NCBI GenBank assembly: GCA_008360975.2
Contig: CM039196.1
Span: 1,488,001-1,552,000 of the forward strand
DNA length: 64,000 bases
Source of the DNA: Lichenostomus cassidix
Lineage: Eukaryota; Chordata; Aves; Passeriformes; Meliphagidae
Direction of reading: 5' to 3'
Position numbers and translations under genes: made by a program. The notes beneath the pieces were generated by a model. That model made no database searches. It worked only from the letters and a program-made list of their open reading frames with translations, and was not told the DNA's origin. This document shows positions 60,201 to 64,000 of this stretch, piece by piece; the first letter of the stretch is position 1, and every line of letters starts with the position of its first letter.

Positions 60201-63200
60201 ATCTCCCCGGGGATCCTAAGGAGAATAGATTTTTGGACATTTCCCTCTTTTGTAGTTGTAACTCCCAAGCAGGGTGAAGCCCAGCTGCACCCAGGGCACT
60301 GCCAGGCAGCACAGCTCAGGGCAGGGAGCTGGGCTGGCACACCCAGAGCTGGGGGGAGATGAGAGGAGAAGCTCAGCACTCAGGAGCAGCTCCCTGGGCT
60401 CTGGAAAGCTCAGGAAGAGCTCCTGCTGGTGCCCCCTGAGTGACTCAGCACTGCCCCACTGCAGGGGCTTCCGGGGGCTCTGCCAGCTTGAGGCTTCCCC
60501 ATGCTGGCACAGCCTCCCTGCCCCTGCCCACGCAGAGCTCCAGGCTGCCAGGGAACAGTGCAAGGAGTGAAATAGCTTTAACTGTAAGCACCATTTGCTG
60601 TGCCTCGGGATGGCAGACTCATTTGTCACTGTTTTCTTCTCCTGCAGCTCTTTTGATTCATCTGGGATCCAATAACTTTGTTAATATGATTTCTTTCATA
60701 ACCTGGCTGAGTACAGCATCCAAGGCAGACGTGGCAGCTATTTGAGGCATTAAATACCTCACACACAGCACAGCTCCCTGCTCTGCCTTGTCCAAAACCA
60801 TTTCTTACGAGTCCTTTATTGACATAAATTGCATGGGGAGCAGGAGCAGCACCCAAACCAAGAAGATCTGTTGACAATTTTCTTGCAATATACTGTTTCC
60901 TGCTCTTTCTGAGAGTCCTTCCTCCCCAAAGCTGCCAGCAAACTATCACGCTGGCCTTCTTCTATCAGACCATACAAAAACCCATGGGTAAACACAAGGA
61001 CAAAAGCAACTCTCTGTTGCATCAGCAGGAACACAAAGAAATTGAGATCAATGTGCTCACTCAAAGCAATACTTCATCAGCTTCATGGAAGAGTAATCTG
61101 GTTTTTACCAGAATAAAATTACAGCAGTGCATGGCCTAAAACATCTCAGGAAAAAAGGAAATTTCAAAGTAGTCGCATTTTTCTACTTTTAATACTATTC
61201 ATTACTCTGAATGTAATGAATAGAAAGAGAAGTAACTGCATCAACGACCGAATCACTGTTGTGTCTGACTTGTTTAAACAAGACTGTGATTTACTGCACT
61301 GCCAGCTAATGAAGAGCTGTACAAGAAGCTGATCAATGCCATCATTGTCTGGCAGCACAAAGCAGGGACTACTCAGCATATTGTCCAAAACAAAGGCTCC
61401 CCCCAAGCTCCCCGCCAGGGACTCGTTTAGTAGGACACACAGTTTGCAGAGAGCCACAGTGTGCCCCAAACTTGAAATGATCACTCAAAGACAGGAACCT
61501 TTTCTGACCTCTGCTTCCAGAAACCTGAGTAAGAGGTAAAAAAATAAGAGAAATTGATGAAGAAAGTGTTTATCTTGCAGCTGTCTTGCTTAAATTGCCC
61601 TTTGTGATACTGTGTATTTAAGCAGTTTTGTCACCTCAAGGCAGCTTTGTGTTCATTAACGGAGGGAACTGAACTCAGAGTCAGCTGCTCACAGGCAAAA
61701 CTCAACTCCTAATCCCATCTCCAGTGGTTTCCCTTCCCATTTCATAGCTGCACCAACGTTAATCACAGCAAAGGTAAGACAGGATAGCTCCCAGCAAGAA
61801 CAAGTTCTGGAGAAGAGCTGTGGCAATGCCCTGAGCCAAGTGCAGAGGGTGAACCTTTGGGATCCCTTTAATTCAGCTCCTCACCCCAAACACCTTCACA
61901 CTGCACAGGAGTCTGAGCAGGTGCAACAACCAAGGGTGTCCTTTTAGCAATGTCTCCTCCAAAATCCCCATCCCAGACACGCCCAGCACCACCAGCATTT
62001 TGAGCACAGCTCGTACCTTGCTCTCAGGGCAGCTGTGCACTCTGCCAGTGCTCTGCACATCCCCACCTGGCCCTGGAGCAAGCACCGAGCTCTGCAGGAG
62101 CTGCCTGCAGTTAATTAGCAGGAGCTGTCATGTCAGAGCTTTTGGAGATGGGGGGCAGCCTAGGGACAAGCTTGTAGAACCCAAACCGTTTAAAAATGTA
62201 AAATCTCCTTCCATTACCATCAACAAGGCACAGTTTGTGTCAAGTCACATGGTGCATTGGCACCTTCCAGATCTATGGGAAGAGCTTTTCACATCATCTC
62301 CCTTTGCAGAGCACAGCAATGCCTGCTGGCATGCTGGCAGACAAGAGCTTGTCAGGGCTCCTCTGACACCCTTTCTTGTCACACACGTGCCAATCTGATG
62401 TGTCAAACAAGATGCAGTGCCACCACTTACACACATACCCAGTCACAGTGCAGAGCTGAGACACCTGCTCGTGCACCAAGCAACTGCAAATCAGCACTGC
62501 TACCTCTCCTTTTTCCTGCTTTGTGGTTCTGGATATGAGATACAGCAAATTCATTTACATGACATTGCTGCATCCTTGCTGCTCACAGGTGCAGATGGGC
62601 AGATGAATGAGATAGCTGAGGTGCTGGCAGGACTTGAATGGGAGAAGAAGTAGGGTTTCAAGGCAAACCAAATACCTTTTCCAGTGGGAAGTGGATCCTT
62701 GTTTCATTCCAGATGTACTCAGCATTCTACCACACACATGGAATATTACCAAACCACCAAAATTAAAAATAACTGGCAAATTCTTCATCTTCTCAGTGAA
62801 AAACATGGGTGGAATACACACACAGGCTAAATATTTTTAATTAATCTAATTCTGCATTTCGATCCATCTTCCCCTCCAAGCCTTACAAACATTTCCCCGC
62901 TCCTGTGAGAGGCCAAGGGAAGGAGCAGACAGTGGGGACACCTGCCACAGTCACCAGGACCCCATGCCATCCTCCTTCCCCTTCCCACCACCTTCACAGC
63001 ACTGCAGGAACTCAGTTTCTGCACCAAGCAGCACATCCAGGACCTCTTTTGCAAGGCATCAGAAATTTCCATCAGGAAACATCTCAATTAAACCCCTCTG
63101 TCTGATCACCACGAGGCTGCAATCCCATCTGGAAGCACTTCAAAGCCAATATCCAACAACTACCAGGGTTTTCTGTCACACAGGGCTGCTGCTCTGCCTG

Positions 63201-64000
63201 TGCTCAGTGATCATGGACGGCTGATTATTGCAGCACATAGTTGACCTTTAGCTAAAATCCCATTAAAGAGCTTTATTGACTGTAGTCTTGCAGGGTCTTG
63301 CAGGATTCACTGGGTCATTTATTCCCTGTCGGAGATCCATTGCTTTTTAAGCTTTTAGAATTGCTCCAGTTCTGAGGAGGAGTTATTTTTTTTGTCATTT
63401 TGAACTGCTTTTAAGGCTGTATGAGGGGGTGGTTTCTTTTCTTCTCCCTCTCCAGCGTGGCTAGGGCAGAGGAGGTTATCTTAAGGCACATGAGAAGGAA
63501 ATAGAACTTGTCAGTGTGGCACAGCTATGGATATGGATGCAGCAGAGCCATGAACTGCCAGCATTTTACAGGGAAGATGCTTCTTTCCCTTCAGCCAACA
63601 AAGATTCAGGTCTAACTACTTCATACAGCATCCTTGGGAAATTTATAACTCCATACCATCATGGCAGGTTTTCATCAGCTACAGCCAATTTTCCTGGGCC
63701 ACAAGCTGGTCTCACACAGAAATAAGAAAAATAAAAGAATGGTTCAGCCTTTTCTGAAAGAGGATTTATAGAAATGGTTCATTCAAGCCAAAAAACATTC
63801 TGGTGACAGCTCCCCCAGGCTTCATAGGAGTGTCCTGAAAGGATGCTACTTCCTTTCCCAATCAGTAACAAAAAGAAAATAGTGGAAGACAATATAGGCA
63901 TCAAGTGAAGCAGGATATCTGGGAAAAAATAGTGTGAATCTGTCCTTGAGGAATTTGATCTAGTGCATAAATACTTGGGCACTGAACTCAGGTTGCACAG
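57251..64000 (-). other. TMEM132B: TMEM132B intron, right segment
   Basis: No supported gene. A GC-rich block at 60.27-60.56 kb gives chance ORFs on both strands. A 10-bp direct repeat (TCTTGCAGGG/A) occurs at about 63287-63306. The stretch at 59150-59290 looks non-repetitive and is discussed under findings. The preceding TMEM132B exon was not found and probably lies beyond 64000. Confidence 0.65.

Noticed and set aside
1..64000. CRISPR arrays, operons, phage, plasmid or bacterial defence systems
   Set aside because: The sequence is vertebrate intron. No regularly spaced repeats, ribosome-binding sites or dense same-strand ORFs are present.

Overview
This window is vertebrate nuclear DNA, most likely from a bird and possibly a songbird. 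It is AT-leaning and non-coding almost throughout. Interspersed repeats are few and decayed: one scrap resembles the 3' end of an avian CR1 LINE, and two relics resemble ancient MIR-type SINEs. Short poly-A and poly-T tracts and small tandem duplications are common. There are no operons, prokaryotic signals, CRISPR arrays or rRNA genes, and I found no tRNA gene by eye. The species cannot be fixed from the sequence alone.

The one gene segment I can support firmly is a 141-nt internal coding exon on the minus strand at 33738-33878. It has a clean acceptor and donor and is in phase 2 at both ends. Its 46 complete codons match the TMEM132 family and fit TMEM132B best from memory. TMEM132B encodes a single-pass type I membrane protein with a cohesin-like domain and immunoglobulin-like domains, expressed mainly in neurons. 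TMEM132 genes have very long introns, so about 33.7 kb on the left (downstream in gene sense) and 30.1 kb on the right (upstream) read as the two flanking introns. I could not find the neighbouring TMEM132B exons here.

Layout, left to right. 1-9.2 kb: intron with A/T tracts, a 29-bp duplication and a G-quadruplex motif at 7.3 kb. 9.26-9.60 kb: a short coding-like relic that reads as a coiled coil and then changes frame. 17.18-17.29 kb: an antisense MIR-like SINE. 28.81-28.85 kb: a possible 36-nt cryptic exon with two good splice sites and a frame compatible with the gene. 29.13-30.14 kb: consecutive open frames ending in a tryptophan-rich stretch plus a membrane segment, possibly an old endogenous retroviral env relic, overlapping a pair of 64-bp direct repeats. 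30.84-31.34 kb: a 250-bp tandem duplication. 33.74-33.88 kb: the TMEM132B exon. 39.82 kb: a pentanucleotide microsatellite. 42.06 kb: the CR1 scrap. 44.67 kb: a possible 15-nt microexon. 54.01 kb: a second MIR-like relic. 56.95-57.25 kb: a GC- and CpG-rich patch with an 11-bp G-rich minisatellite. 57.25-64 kb: ordinary intron.

I found no convincing new biological system. The best leads are the possible in-frame microexons in a neuronal gene and the two coding-like relics. All of these need transcript or homology searches that could not be run here.
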